Source: CAG-533 sp964589375
GTDB lineage: Bacteria; Bacillota_I; Bacilli_A; RF39; UBA660
NCBI GenBank assembly: GCA_964589375.1
Contig: CAZPSA010000026.1
Span: forward strand, 1-15,932
Direction of reading: 5' to 3'
Length of the DNA: 15,932 bases
Shown here in pieces: positions 1 to 7,577 of the stretch (its first letter is position 1; each line of letters begins with the position of its first letter). The notes beneath the pieces were generated by a model. It was not told the DNA's origin and did not search any database. It was given only the letters and a program-made list of their open reading frames with translations. Made by a program: the position numbers and the translations under genes.

Positions 1-2
1 AA

Positions 3-1229
3 GATCAAAACAAATATCAAAAAGCTAAATTTGCTGCTCATATTGAAATAGAAGGAACTGATACTAATATAGTAACAACTTCAACAACAACCACGACAAC
101 AACTACTACAACATCACAAATTGACATACCAGAAGAACCAATTGTTCCTAGCGATCCGGCACCGACCGGATGGCATACTGCCACAAGTGGAACGTTACTT
201 GCCGGCATAAAAACAAACTATAATGAGCCAACAGAACCCTTAACAACTCCAGGAACAGAAGTATCAACAAGTACCGAAGCTGTAATGGCAGCAGCTTCAG
301 ATGATTATGGCACCTCATATTATTTTAGAGGCAATGTCCAAAATAACTATGTAGTATTTGCCAATATGTGCTGGCGAATAGTCAGAATAACGGGCGATGG
401 TTCAATCAAACTAGTACTATATAATTATTCAAGTACAGATTGTACCCAGACTGGTGATACTCTAGCTTTTGCTAGATACAGTGGTACAACGTATACCACC
501 TATTTTAATCATAGTGCTGATAATAATGCCTATATCGGATTTATGTATGGTTCAACAACCGGAAGTGATTATGGCACAACCCATGCCAATACAACAAAAA
601 GTACAATCTTAACTAATTTAGAAACATGGTATACAGCAAATATTTCCTCATATGAAAGTAAACTAGCTGATACCATATGGTGTAACGATAAAAGTATTAC
701 TTCTGGAAACGGAGTTGGTACTACAGCTACAAATTATGGAGCAAATGGGAGAATTAATAATCCAAGCTTAATCTGTCCTGAAAATAGCGCGGTAGGAAAA
801 CTTTCAAAGTTTACCGTGGCTGATACCTCCAACGGGAATGGTGCATTAGATAAAAAAATAGGTTTACTAACAATGGATGAAATCCTTTTTGCCGGATTAA
901 TTTATAACAGTGCTAATACAAATTCTAATTATTTATCTTCAAATGCAAATAGTGTTTATTGGACAATGTCGCCTAGAAGATTATCTTTTGTTTATGGAGC
1001 TATGCCGGAAAGCAATAATAATATGACTTATAATATTTTACTTTTAGCCGGTTCAGCAGGCGCTACAGCATCTCAAGTTTGGGTAGTATCAAGTAACTTA
1101 TTAACAGGATATGAATATAATACAGCAGTTCATATGAGCGGAGCTCTTAGACCGGCACTATCTTTAAAAAGCACAGTTACAATTTCTTCTGGTAATGGTA
1201 GTGCTTCAAGTCCTTTTACTATAAGCTAA
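3..1229 (+). CDS. Partial surface/exported protein, paralog of the next gene (5' end outside window)
   Basis: The reading frame is open from the first base, so the gene begins upstream of the window; the ATG at 285 is internal. The visible part holds the end of a conserved N-terminal region (FAAHIEIE), a linker with ten consecutive Thr codons (about 91-120), a WHTATSGTLLAGI segment and a C-terminal domain of about 310 residues. That domain has a YYFRGNVQNN motif, MCWRIVRITGDGSI, four Cys also present in the neighbour (MCW, DCTQ, WCND, ICP), a YWTMSP motif and a closing LRPALSLKS...SGNGSASSPFTI. The W-x-SP plus RPAL-x-LKS end resembles DUF6273-type domains of Firmicutes surface proteins; this is recalled family knowledge, not a search. 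It is probably cell-surface displayed, by analogy with the membrane anchor of the next gene. The stop overlaps the next ATG by one base (TAATG), so the two are likely co-translated. Molecular function is unknown. Confidence 0.8.
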   Translation, partial: DQNKYQKAKFAAHIEIEGTDTNIVTTSTTTTTTTTTTSQIDIPEEPIVPSDPAPTGWHTATSGTLLAGIKTNYNEPTEPLTTPGTEVSTSTEAVMAAASDDYGTSYYFRGNVQNNYVVFANMCWRIVRITGDGSIKLVLYNYSSTDCTQTGDTLAFARYSGTTYTTYFNHSADNNAYIGFMYGSTTGSDYGTTHANTTKSTILTNLETWYTANISSYESKLADTIWCNDKSITSGNGVGTTATNYGANGRINNPSLICPENSAVGKLSKFTVADTSNGNGALDKKIGLLTMDEILFAGLIYNSANTNSNYLSSNANSVYWTMSPRRLSFVYGAMPESNNNMTYNILLLAGSAGATASQVWVVSSNLLTGYEYNTAVHMSGALRPALSLKSTVTISSGNGSASSPFTIS

Positions 1230-2779
1230 TGAGAAGAGAAAAACTTAGTTTAATAATTATATTAACTATAATATCTATAAGTATAATTATTAGTAGAACC
1301 ATTAATATATCTAGTATCATAAATCCAATTAAGGATATTTATTTGTCAATATTTCCTAATCACGATAAAAAAACTATTTTTTATATTGATAATCCAAACT
1401 CTTTAAGTGTTACTACATCTGAAATATATCAAAAGAAAGAATGGATTATTAAAAACTTTCAAGTAATAAGTAATAACTCAACCGAACTTGCGATGTATTA
1501 TAAAGTTAAATTAGTAATAGATAAAAATGAATATGAAGAAGATTTATTTTATACTTTAGATAGTGTTAATCTATCAGATAATGGAGCTCCCATTACAGGC
1601 ATTAAAGAAGGCAAAATTAGTGGTACGAAATGTGAAGAATTTGGAATGGGTTATTTTATAACTGGCGAAGAACAAAAACACAATTATATCTTAAAAATTG
1701 ATTTTAAAGATAAAGAAAAAAATAATAAAAAAATAAATTTTGCAGCTCACCTTGAAATAGAACAAATAGGAACGTTTTTAGCAAACCCTAAAGGATGGAG
1801 TACTGCATCTGAAGGAACTCTTTTGGCGGCGATAAGATCTAATTATAATGAACCTGTGGCTCCTTTGACGCCTCCTGGTTTAGCAGAATCTTCTGGCATA
1901 GAAACCGTCATGGGAGCAGCCCCAGATGATTATGGAACGAGCTATTATTTTAGAGGTAATGTCCAAAATAACTTTGTTTCTTTTGCCAATATGTGCTGGC
2001 GAATAGTCAGAATAACGGGAGATGGATCAATTAAGTTAGTGCTTTACAATTATTCCAATGCTAGCTGCACTCAACTAGACGATAATTTAGCTTTTGCCAG
2101 ATATCAAGGCGATACGTATACAACCTCGTTTAATCCTGATTCTAATGATAATGCGTATGTTGGATTTATGTATGGAACTGCCGGATCAAGCACATATGCT
2201 GCAACTCATGAAAATAAAAATAAAAGTACAATCTTAACTAATTTAGAAACATGGTATCAAAGTAAACTTTCAAATTATGAAAATAAACTAGCAGATGTAA
2301 TATGGTGTAATGATAAAAGTGTTAGCTCAGGAAAAGGGATAAACACATCAATATCTAATTATGGAGCAGAAGATAGGTTAAAAAACCCAAGCCTTATATG
2401 TCCCAATGATAATGAAGGTGGAAATTTGTCTAAGTACACGGTAAACGATACCATAAATGGTAATGGCGCTTTAGATTATAAGATAGGCTTATTGACTATA
2501 GATGAAATGTTATATGCGGGATTAAAAAATAATGGTACAAATACTGATTTTAATTTTTTGAATGAAAATGCTGGCCCTGAAATTTGGTGGTGGTCATTAT
2601 CTCCTAGTCATTTTGATGGTTTATTTGTTCAATTATTTAATACTTATAGTGATGGTGATATTGAATCTGGAATGGTCAATTATGTAGATTGTGCGCTTAG
2701 ACCAGCCATTGCTTTAAAAAGTAATACTACAATCACATCGGGTATCGGCACCGCAATAAGTCCTTTTACTGTAAGCTAA
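1229..2779 (+). CDS. Membrane-anchored surface protein with WRIVRITGDGSI / RPAIALKS domain
   Basis: A protein of 516 aa, paralogous to the gene just upstream and overlapping its stop by one base. Residues about 6-24 form an uncleaved-looking hydrophobic segment (KLSLIIILTIISISIIIS) after MRRE, suggesting an N-terminal membrane anchor or signal. Residues about 50-190 form an extracellular-type region ending in FAAHLEIE, which aligns with the first visible residues of the upstream gene. The Thr-rich linker of that gene is absent here. The rest repeats the same C-terminal domain: DDYGTSYYFRGNVQNN, MCWRIVRITGDGSIKLVLYN, WCNDKS, LICP, WSLSPS and LRPAIALKS. I see no strong ribosome site, which fits translational coupling. 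A terminator follows 8 bases after the stop. Function is unknown; adhesion or surface structure is inference. It could belong to the DUF6273 group. Confidence 0.8.
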   Translation: MRREKLSLIIILTIISISIIISRTINISSIINPIKDIYLSIFPNHDKKTIFYIDNPNSLSVTTSEIYQKKEWIIKNFQVISNNSTELAMYYKVKLVIDKNEYEEDLFYTLDSVNLSDNGAPITGIKEGKISGTKCEEFGMGYFITGEEQKHNYILKIDFKDKEKNNKKINFAAHLEIEQIGTFLANPKGWSTASEGTLLAAIRSNYNEPVAPLTPPGLAESSGIETVMGAAPDDYGTSYYFRGNVQNNFVSFANMCWRIVRITGDGSIKLVLYNYSNASCTQLDDNLAFARYQGDTYTTSFNPDSNDNAYVGFMYGTAGSSTYAATHENKNKSTILTNLETWYQSKLSNYENKLADVIWCNDKSVSSGKGINTSISNYGAEDRLKNPSLICPNDNEGGNLSKYTVNDTINGNGALDYKIGLLTIDEMLYAGLKNNGTNTDFNFLNENAGPEIWWWSLSPSHFDGLFVQLFNTYSDGDIESGMVNYVDCALRPAIALKSNTTITSGIGTAISPFTVS

Positions 2780-2786
2780 TCATTTC

Positions 2787-2810
2787 GAAGGTAAATAACC
2801 TTCTTTTTTT
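2787..2810 (+). terminator. Rho-independent terminator after the surface-protein pair
   Basis: Six-base stem GAAGGT (2787-2792) and ACCTTC (2798-2803) around loop AAATA, followed directly by a T run. It lies 8 bases after the stop of the second surface protein. Confidence 0.85.
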
Positions 2811-2985
2811 CTTTATGATTTAAATAATTAACAAAAATACACATTTATAATCTAACTCTAACTTAAATATAGTATAATTAAAGTATCAGAAAAAAATATC
2901 ATTTTTGATAATTAGTAAGTTTATATCCAAAAGGAAAGGAGATTACTTTTATAATAAAGTCAATCATTATAATATGTACTAATAA

Positions 2986-3681
2986 ATGAAAAATAATAAT
3001 CCATTTAAAAAAAGAAAATATTTTAATTTAATTATAAAAATTTTAACTTGTTTTTTTATTTTAATAATTACGACTATCTTAAGTATAAATTTTTATGTTA
3101 TTAATAAAACTCGACCCCTAATTATTAATGATTTAGATTATTCGGCACCTAATAACATTGATTGTATATTAGTTTTAGGCGCTGGCGTATGGGATAATGA
3201 ACCAAGTCCCATGCTTAAGGAAAGATTAGATAGCGCAATTTCTCTTTATAATTTACAAATAAGTCCCAAAATAATTATGAGCGGCGATCATCAAAGACAA
3301 GAATATGATGAAGTAAACGTTATGAAAAATTATGCTATTTCTAAAGGTGTAGTTTCAAGTGATGTATTTATGGATCATGCCGGTTTTTCTACTTATGAAA
3401 GTATATATCGCGCAAAAGAAGTATTTGATGCAAATAATATAATTATTGTTACTCAAGAATATCATTTATATCGAGCATTATTTATTGCTTCCTATTTGGG
3501 CATTAATGCCTATGGAGTAAAAGCTGACAAAGAAGTATTTAGTGGTCAAACTTTTAGAAAAATGAGAGAAATATTAGCTAGAAATAAAGACTTTGTTTAT
3601 ACTATTGTTAAACCTCAGCCCACTTATTTAGGCGAAACAATAAAAGTAAGTGGTAATGGCGATGTAACAAATGATTACTAA
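2986..3681 (+). CDS. SanA/YdcF-family (DUF218) membrane protein
   Basis: A protein of 231 aa. A basic N-terminus (KKRK) is followed by one transmembrane helix at about residues 13-35, then an extracytoplasmic DUF218 domain. Recognisable family motifs are CILVLGAGVW, PSPMLKERLDSAISLY, IIMSGDH, the EVNVMKNYAISKGV helix, MDHAGFSTYESIYRAKEVF and IIIVTQEYHLYRALFIA. This order matches Escherichia coli SanA (vancomycin exclusion at high temperature) and ElyC/YdcF, whose members act at the envelope; the biochemical activity of the family is uncertain. The start is not well supported. A strong AAGGAAAGGAG lies at about 2931-2941, some 45 bases upstream of this ATG, with no start codon at normal spacing, and the ATG itself has no clear ribosome site. 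A TATAAT at 2873-2878 could be the -10, but its -35 is poor. Confidence 0.85.
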   Translation: MKNNNPFKKRKYFNLIIKILTCFFILIITTILSINFYVINKTRPLIINDLDYSAPNNIDCILVLGAGVWDNEPSPMLKERLDSAISLYNLQISPKIIMSGDHQRQEYDEVNVMKNYAISKGVVSSDVFMDHAGFSTYESIYRAKEVFDANNIIIVTQEYHLYRALFIASYLGINAYGVKADKEVFSGQTFRKMREILARNKDFVYTIVKPQPTYLGETIKVSGNGDVTNDY

Positions 3682-3736
3682 AATTATTTCCACTTTTATT
3701 TAGCTTATATCTATATAATATTATTAAATTTTCAAT

Positions 3737-3765
3737 TTGCTAAAATTATTATCCTTTGTTATAAT
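3737..3765 (+). promoter_or_regulatory. Sigma70-type promoter of the Fic gene
   Basis: TTGCTA (-35, 3737-3742), a 17-base spacer and TATAAT (-10, 3760-3765). Transcription would start at about 3772, so the leader is only about a dozen bases and almost coincides with the ribosome site AAAGGAG (3773-3779). Confidence 0.65.
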
Positions 3766-3784
3766 ATCCCGCAAAGGAGTAATT

Positions 3785-4921
3785 ATGCAGACTACTACAC
3801 ATTTACCATTAAAGTTCTTAGATGGTTCTAGGCTAAGAATAAGAAGCGATAGATATTTAAGAACAAGAGAAGAACTTGAAACTTTTTTAGATGGCGAAAA
3901 ACATTTACATACTAAAGCATTTGCTAAAGATGTTATGTTTTCTCATGAAATAAAAGCAAATAATCAAATTGAAGGTTACTTTGATGATGTAAAACTAGTT
4001 AAAGATATAATTGCCAGAAGAACTCAACAACCTGATACTAACCAAGCAAGAAGGGTATTAAATTTGTATCATGGCTACAACTATATTTTAAGAGAACCTA
4101 ATATTACCCCTGAAACTTTAAAACGGTTATATGCAATTCTATCCAAAAATCTTTTAGAAGAAAGCGATATAAAAAGAATGGGTGAGTATTATCGTACTGA
4201 TAAAGTCTATATTTTAATTGGTGGTAACTTATCTTGTGAGCCAGATGAAGGTATCCCATTTGAAAAAATAGATGAATTTATGGAAGCTTATTTTAACTTT
4301 TTAAATAGTTTAGATTTTAATCAAACAATTACAGATGAATATATAAAAAGCCAAATATTACATTTTTATTTTGTATACATTCACCCTTACTTTGATGTAA
4401 ATGGTCGTATGTCAAGAACAATCGCAATGTGGTATTTACTAAACCAAAAAGCTTATCCTTATATTATTTTTAACCGAGGAATAACTTTTAAAGGCAGCAA
4501 GTATGATAAAGCAATAATTGATATTAAGAGATTTCATGATATATCATTTTTTATTGATTACATGTTAAAAACAGTTCAAACTGAACTAGAAAAAGAATAT
4601 ATAATGCAATGCATAAATAATTGTGGAAATGGAAAACTTACCGCAACAGATTGGCAAACATTACTTTATATTTTATCAATGAATGGAAATTTAACTGTTA
4701 AAGATTTTGCTAGTACTTATAATCGTTATAATGATAAGAAAAGATGCCAAGAAATATATGAAACAATGATAGAACCATTAACTCAAAAAGGGATTTTATC
4801 AGTAACTAGATGCGCAAATAGTAATATGTTTGGTAATTATCCTAACGAAATGTTTGAAATAAATCCTTCAGTACTTGAATATGACAAAAATAAGATAAAA
4901 ACCTTAACTAAGTATAAATAA
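3785..4921 (+). CDS. Fic-domain protein (putative AMP/NMP transferase)
   Basis: A protein of 378 aa. The ATG at 3785 is chosen because AAAGGAG (3773-3779) sits 5 bases before it and the promoter covers the only upstream ATG (3737). The catalytic loop is HPYFDVNGR at residues 200-208. It keeps the catalytic His, the Asp, and the Asn-Gly-Arg phosphate-binding part, but has Val where the consensus HPFxxGNGR has Gly. An N-terminal inhibitory-helix-like segment NNQIEG (59-64) matches (S/T)xxxE(G/N) except for Asn in place of Ser/Thr; its Glu would block ATP gamma-phosphate binding as in class II Fic proteins. The C-terminal third (about 280-378) has a winged-helix look (TVKDFASTYNRYNDKKRCQEIYETMIEPLTQKGIL), common in stand-alone Fic proteins that may autoregulate. 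Fic enzymes transfer AMP or other nucleotides to Ser/Thr/Tyr of targets; the target here is unknown. It lies outside the integrated element, convergent with the broken ABC genes. Confidence 0.9.
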   Translation: MQTTTHLPLKFLDGSRLRIRSDRYLRTREELETFLDGEKHLHTKAFAKDVMFSHEIKANNQIEGYFDDVKLVKDIIARRTQQPDTNQARRVLNLYHGYNYILREPNITPETLKRLYAILSKNLLEESDIKRMGEYYRTDKVYILIGGNLSCEPDEGIPFEKIDEFMEAYFNFLNSLDFNQTITDEYIKSQILHFYFVYIHPYFDVNGRMSRTIAMWYLLNQKAYPYIIFNRGITFKGSKYDKAIIDIKRFHDISFFIDYMLKTVQTELEKEYIMQCINNCGNGKLTATDWQTLLYILSMNGNLTVKDFASTYNRYNDKKRCQEIYETMIEPLTQKGILSVTRCANSNMFGNYPNEMFEINPSVLEYDKNKIKTLTKYK

Positions 4922-5016
4922 AAATGATCTAGGTATTATTACAACCTCTATTAATATTATTACCCAAAACTTCTATATTTCCTTTTATAATTTATCAATT
5001 TAGAATTTTTGTGTCT

Positions 5017-5442
5017 TTATAAGATACAACCAACTCTTTGTTTCATACCACCAGATAAATTATTAGGCATTTCATCTATAAATTTTTCTAATCCAAATAA
5101 GGTAAGTAAATTTTTTACATAGGTAACATTTGCCTTATTTTTTTGTTTACTAATTTTTAATCCAATGCAAGCATTATCTAAAACGTTAAGCCAAGGAAGT
5201 AACGCATCACTTTGCAACATATAAGAAGTTTTATCCGAAGCTTTTGTTATTGTGCCGCTAGTTTCTGTATCCAATCCATCTAAAATATTTAAAAGAGTAG
5301 ATTTTCCACATCCAGAAGAACCAACTATTCCGATTATTTCACCTTTTTCTGCTGTAAAAGAAATATTTTTAATTGCTTCAATTTCTCCTTTTGGAGTATG
5401 ATATTTTTTTGATACATTATTTAATTCTAAAAAACTACTCAT
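5017..5442 (-). pseudogene. Truncated ABC-transporter ATPase (SsuB/TauB/ThiZ-like)
   Basis: The frame gives 141 aa against about 240-260 for the family. Walker A GSSGCGKST, the Q-loop region YMLQSDALLPWLNVLDN (the LLPW form is typical of SsuB/TauB/ThiZ ATPases) and the signature LSGGMKQR are intact. After MKQRV the protein ends in GCIL-stop, so Walker B, the D-loop and the H-loop are missing. I checked the DNA between here and the Fic gene on the minus strand and found no continuation in another frame, so the 3' part was lost by deletion or rearrangement rather than by a frameshift. The ATG at 5442 overlaps the stop of the substrate-binding-protein fragment by 8 bases, the original operon order. 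The protein cannot hydrolyse ATP normally. Confidence 0.85.
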
Positions 5443-5974
5443 TAATTACTAAATCTTCAAAAGAAACATAATCATCTAATAAATTGGCATCTATCATCAT
5501 ATCTTCCAAATTTGTAAACATCTTTTCCTTTATATATGTACTTGTAAGCCATGAGTCAGCTTCTTTATATCTTTCAATTATAGTTTCTAAATCATTAAGT
5601 GATGTATCTGGAAACTGTTTTAAAATATCTTTTGCTAGCGTTTTACTATCGGTATTTGATGTGTATTCTAAGGCTTTATTTAAAGCTTTTCTAAAACGAT
5701 TAATTAATTCTTCATTATTCTCAATGTAACTCTTTCTTGCGTTAAATGCAGTATAAGCTACCTCTCCAGAATAAGCACCAACACTGGCCACAACATAACC
5801 ATATTTTAAACTTTCTAACTTAGTCGCATTTGGCTCAAATAGATTTACAAAATCTCCTGTACCACTAATAAAGGCGCTAGTTAAATTAGCAAAATCTACT
5901 GTTTCATTCGTATTAACCCCAGAAATATTTTCATTTTTTAAGGCATTTTTAAAATTAATAATAGGCATACCACC
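5435..5974 (-). pseudogene. C-terminal half of ABC substrate-binding protein (NMT1/SsuA/ThiY-like), split by the element
   Basis: The frame reads G-GMP at the junction and continues 177 aa to a TAG stop at 5435-5437. NMT1/SsuA-type features are the GGMP loop, a lobe-crossing stretch (YGYVVASVGAYSGEVAYTAF) and a C-terminal helix region with WLTSTYIKEKMF. The first Met (5968) sits immediately after the junction and is only an internal residue of the original protein. The missing N-terminal half is at 15183-15623 on the same strand. Joined at the shared GGT, the two halves give about 325 aa, normal for this family. Ligand identity cannot be read from sequence; sulfonate, taurine or thiamine-precursor uptake are the usual roles. 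Confidence 0.92.
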
Positions 5975-5994
5975 TAATCGGCAGTAAAACTTAT
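5955..5994. other. attL: left host-element junction
   Basis: Host sequence (ATAGGCATACC on the plus strand) meets the element at core ACC (5972-5974). Element-side arm on the plus strand: TCGG (5978-5981), five bases, then AAACTTAT (5987-5994). This is the mirror of the arm at the right end. Confidence 0.85.
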
Positions 5995-6070
5995 GATGTG
6001 AAAAAAGCCACTAAATATAAGGAAAGGTAAAACACATTAACATATAAGTTTTTGTAAAAATGGTGGAAAA

Positions 6071-6871
6071 ATGGCAAAAAGTAAGTTAGGTATGTCTAGT
6101 TTTGATATAGATATTAAATTTAAAGATAGAGATGAGGCGTATAAGTATGCTAAAAGGTTAATTGAAAAGATAAGATATATATGCAATAAAAAGAATTGGT
6201 CGGCAACAGCAATGGTATGTATTAGTAATACAGAGGGAAATAGTGCTTATACTCATTATGAACATAGTGGAAAAGTTGGTCGCCCTAAAAAAGTGAAAGA
6301 AATATATCAGCATAAAGAGAATATTGAGGTAGATTGGCATTTACATATATTATTAGTATCAAAACCCTCTTATGCATTTAGAGAAGAAATTAAAAAATAT
6401 ATTGATAAGTGTTGGTATAGTGGAAGAATAAAAACTAATTTTGATACAACTAAACTCTATGATAAAAGAACATATAAGAAAAATACAAATATTAAAAAAG
6501 CAGAATATTTTATAAAACAAGCAGAAGAAATATTGTTTTGTAATTATAATAAAGGTAATGAGGTAGTTATTCCAAAAGGTTATAGTTTAAAAGATTTGTA
6601 TAAATCTTATATGAAGATGATGACTGCTAGAAGATATGCTAGAACTTATGGAAATGAAAAAAGATTAGCATTAGAATATAAATATGATGATATAGCAGAT
6701 TTTTATTGGAATATAACCAAGGAACAAGATAATAAAATGGTTAAAAAGTTTATGAAAGAAATGCAGTTAATTAAAATTGCTGAAAATTATGAAAGAATAG
6801 AACAAAATAATAAAGTACAGGAAAATTTGAGTTTACGCCGTAAAGAAATTGAAGAAGATAGTTGGTTTTAA
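6071..6871 (+). CDS. HUH-endonuclease Rep/relaxase-like protein
   Basis: A protein of 266 aa. The defining motif is VDWHLHILLVS with the HUH pair at His90 and His92, the metal-binding pair of rolling-circle Rep proteins and relaxases. A downstream EYFIK gives a candidate catalytic Tyr146 followed by Lys149 in a Y-x-x-K arrangement, typical of single-Tyr Rep proteins. The C-terminal third is Lys/Glu-rich and helical, without a recognisable helicase domain. The family nicks one DNA strand and forms a covalent 5'-phosphotyrosine link to start rolling-circle replication or conjugative transfer. It is the first gene inside the left end, 97 bases from the junction, with a weak GGTGG ribosome site (6062-6066). 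Whether it replicates an excised circle or mobilizes the element cannot be told from sequence. I cannot assign a named Rep/Mob subfamily. Confidence 0.75.
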   Translation: MAKSKLGMSSFDIDIKFKDRDEAYKYAKRLIEKIRYICNKKNWSATAMVCISNTEGNSAYTHYEHSGKVGRPKKVKEIYQHKENIEVDWHLHILLVSKPSYAFREEIKKYIDKCWYSGRIKTNFDTTKLYDKRTYKKNTNIKKAEYFIKQAEEILFCNYNKGNEVVIPKGYSLKDLYKSYMKMMTARRYARTYGNEKRLALEYKYDDIADFYWNITKEQDNKMVKKFMKEMQLIKIAENYERIEQNNKVQENLSLRRKEIEEDSWF

Positions 6872-7127
6872 AAGGAATTATTTAAAATATAATGGTATTT
6901 ATGACTATCATATAATATATACATTTAATCATATTATAATGATATTATTTTGATATAGTAGATATTATTATTTATTAGATATAAAGTAATAGATAAGAGG
7001 AATATAAGAGTATTATAAGTTAGGAGTATTATAGCATTGTTTAAATATTAAAATTACTTAGATAAAGGTAAAATAAAAATACCATATATGTAAATGATAT
7101 ATAGTATTAAGTATTAAGTATTAGTTA
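6872..7127. other. Extremely AT-rich gap with short direct repeats; origin candidate
   Basis: No ORF with a ribosome site was found. The stretch is nearly pure A/T with repeated GATATTA/GATATA words at about 6940-6995 and a direct repeat GAGTATTATA at 7008-7017 and 7024-7033. The position behind the HUH gene makes it a candidate origin or nick region, but I see no conserved dso sequence. The origin role is a guess. Confidence 0.3.
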
Positions 7128-7131
7128 TTAG
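7104..7131. repeat. Four tandem heptamers (K-TATTA-R)
   Basis: GTATTAA, GTATTAA, GTATTAG, TTATTAG in perfect seven-base register, running into the stop codon (7128-7130) of the XRE gene. It may vary in copy number by slippage or serve as a protein-binding array. Confidence 0.6.
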
Positions 7132-7457
7132 TTATCATTTAAACCATCGATATATGCTTCTGCTTTGGCTTTATTTATATTAGATAGTTTATTGATTTTG
7201 TTTAAAAGTAAGAAATCTGCCTCAGATATATTATTTGGTTTAATATCATTTATTGGCATATCATATTTAGTTCGGCATAATAGATAGTCAATAGAGGTGT
7301 TATAATAATTAGCAAGTTTAATAAGCATATCAGAACTAGGGAATACTCTACCAGTTTCATAAGAAGATATAGTTTCTTGGGTAATATTTAAATCCATAGC
7401 AACTTTGGTTTGTAGTAAATTCTTGCTATTTCTTATTTGTTTTAAGTTATTCTCCAT
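7128..7457 (-). CDS. XRE/Cro-CI family transcriptional regulator
   Basis: A protein of 109 aa. Residues about 5-60 form an HTH_3 domain: LKQIRNSKNLLQTKVAMDLNITQETISSYETGR, then the PSSDMLIKLANYYNTSIDYLL end helix. The C-terminal 45 residues (NISEADFLLLNKINKLSNINKAKAEAYIDGL) form a helical tail that may dimerise. The start is fixed by the strong ribosome site AGGAGGG (plus-strand 7464-7470), 6 bases upstream. It is transcribed away from the DUF4268 gene and across a 120-base divergent region. By position it probably represses itself and possibly the rightward cargo genes; this is inference. Confidence 0.9.
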   Translation of the reverse strand: MENNLKQIRNSKNLLQTKVAMDLNITQETISSYETGRVFPSSDMLIKLANYYNTSIDYLLCRTKYDMPINDIKPNNISEADFLLLNKINKLSNINKAKAEAYIDGLNDN

Positions 7458-7577
7458 ATATTTCCCTCCTCTATATTTAATTTTAAAGAATATAAATTTT
7501 AGTGATAGTAATATTAGTAATAATAATATGTCCCAAATTATATAATTTATGTTATAATGATATTGGTGATTTAATAT
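7458..7577. promoter_or_regulatory. Divergent control region between XRE regulator and DUF4268 gene
   Basis: Rightward -10 candidates TATAAT at 7541-7546 and 7553-7558, neither with a good -35. A regulator-dependent promoter would fit. No clear dyad operator was found. Confidence 0.4.

Noticed and set aside
3737..3784. Upstream ATG extension of the Fic protein
   Set aside because: The promoter overlaps it and AAAGGAG points to the ATG at 3785.
5484..5729. Plus-strand 81-aa open frame
   Set aside because: Antisense to the substrate-binding-protein fragment; no ribosome site and Ser/Phe-rich shadow composition.
6158..6340. Minus-strand 60-aa open frame
   Set aside because: Lies wholly antisense to the HUH gene, including its motif region; shadow frame.
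7104..7131. CRISPR array
   Set aside because: The repeats are contiguous heptamers with no spacers, and no cas gene is present.
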